In this document: piece by piece, positions 63,952 to 64,000 of the stretch
Numbering within the stretch: position 1 is the stretch's first letter
Layout of the letters: each line of letters begins with the position of its first letter
DNA from: Bugulina stolonifera
Lineage: Eukaryota > Bryozoa > Gymnolaemata > Cheilostomatida > Bugulidae
NCBI GenBank assembly: GCA_935421135.1
Contig: OW285193.1
Location: 3,903,996 to 3,967,995 of the forward strand
Length of the DNA: 64,000 nt
Direction of reading: 5' to 3'
The notes under the pieces: generated by a model
What the model was told of the DNA's origin: nothing
What the model saw: only the letters and a program-made list of their open reading frames with translations
Database searches by the model: none
Translations under genes and position numbers: made by a program

Positions 63952-64000
63952 CGTCTTTTGTTATATGATACAACATATAGATTGTATAACATGCATTACA

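Overview
This window is eukaryotic, and almost certainly metazoan, nuclear DNA. It is AT-rich, gene-sparse, and its genes are split by GT-AG introns. The protein families are animal ones: an Hv1-type voltage-sensor channel, antistasin-type secreted inhibitors, and BIR/UBA/RING inhibitor-of-apoptosis (IAP) proteins. Abundant CATGTACATG palindromes, TAATTATAAT tracts, many short transposons and modest introns suggest a marine invertebrate, possibly a demosponge. The taxon is a guess. All exon models were joined by hand from splice signals, reading-frame phase and protein motifs.

Layout. (1) 140-18991 (+): a 15-exon gene for a predicted 832-residue Hv1/HVCN1-like voltage-sensor protein, with an unusual S1-S2 loop, an altered S4 and a very long cytoplasmic tail. 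Its introns carry a long-TIR transposon (7762-9530) and a MITE (17447-17727). (2) 19.8-24.9 kb: a transposon cluster made of a 0.6-kb fold-back element, a 1.23-kb hAT-type element with a perfect 8-bp target duplication and another element nested inside it, and a 3-kb near-perfect palindrome. (3) 24.9-29.3 kb: nothing firmly supported. (4) 29356-34785 (+): a five-exon gene of unknown function, about 464-468 residues. (5) 35.2-44.7 kb: a tandem segmental duplication of about 5.4 and 4.1 kb. Each unit holds one three-exon antistasin-like gene on the minus strand. Unit 1 gained a hAT element whose empty site survives in unit 2. (6) 45.4-46.8 kb: a solo LTR and a truncated, inverted second copy, followed by minisatellites and AT-rich DNA. 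(7) 51.4-62.8 kb (-): two IAP paralogues, an upstream 11-exon BIR-BIR-BIR-UBA-RING gene (625 residues) and a downstream, shortened single-BIR gene (about 131 residues). (8) 63.4-63.95 kb: a GC-rich 219-bp direct repeat and a telomere-like heptamer array.

The genes do not form a functional pathway. The common theme is local duplication (antistasin pair, IAP pair) in a region heavily reshaped by non-autonomous DNA transposons. The most unusual single item is the Hv1-like gene, followed by the unrecognised gene at 29-35 kb.
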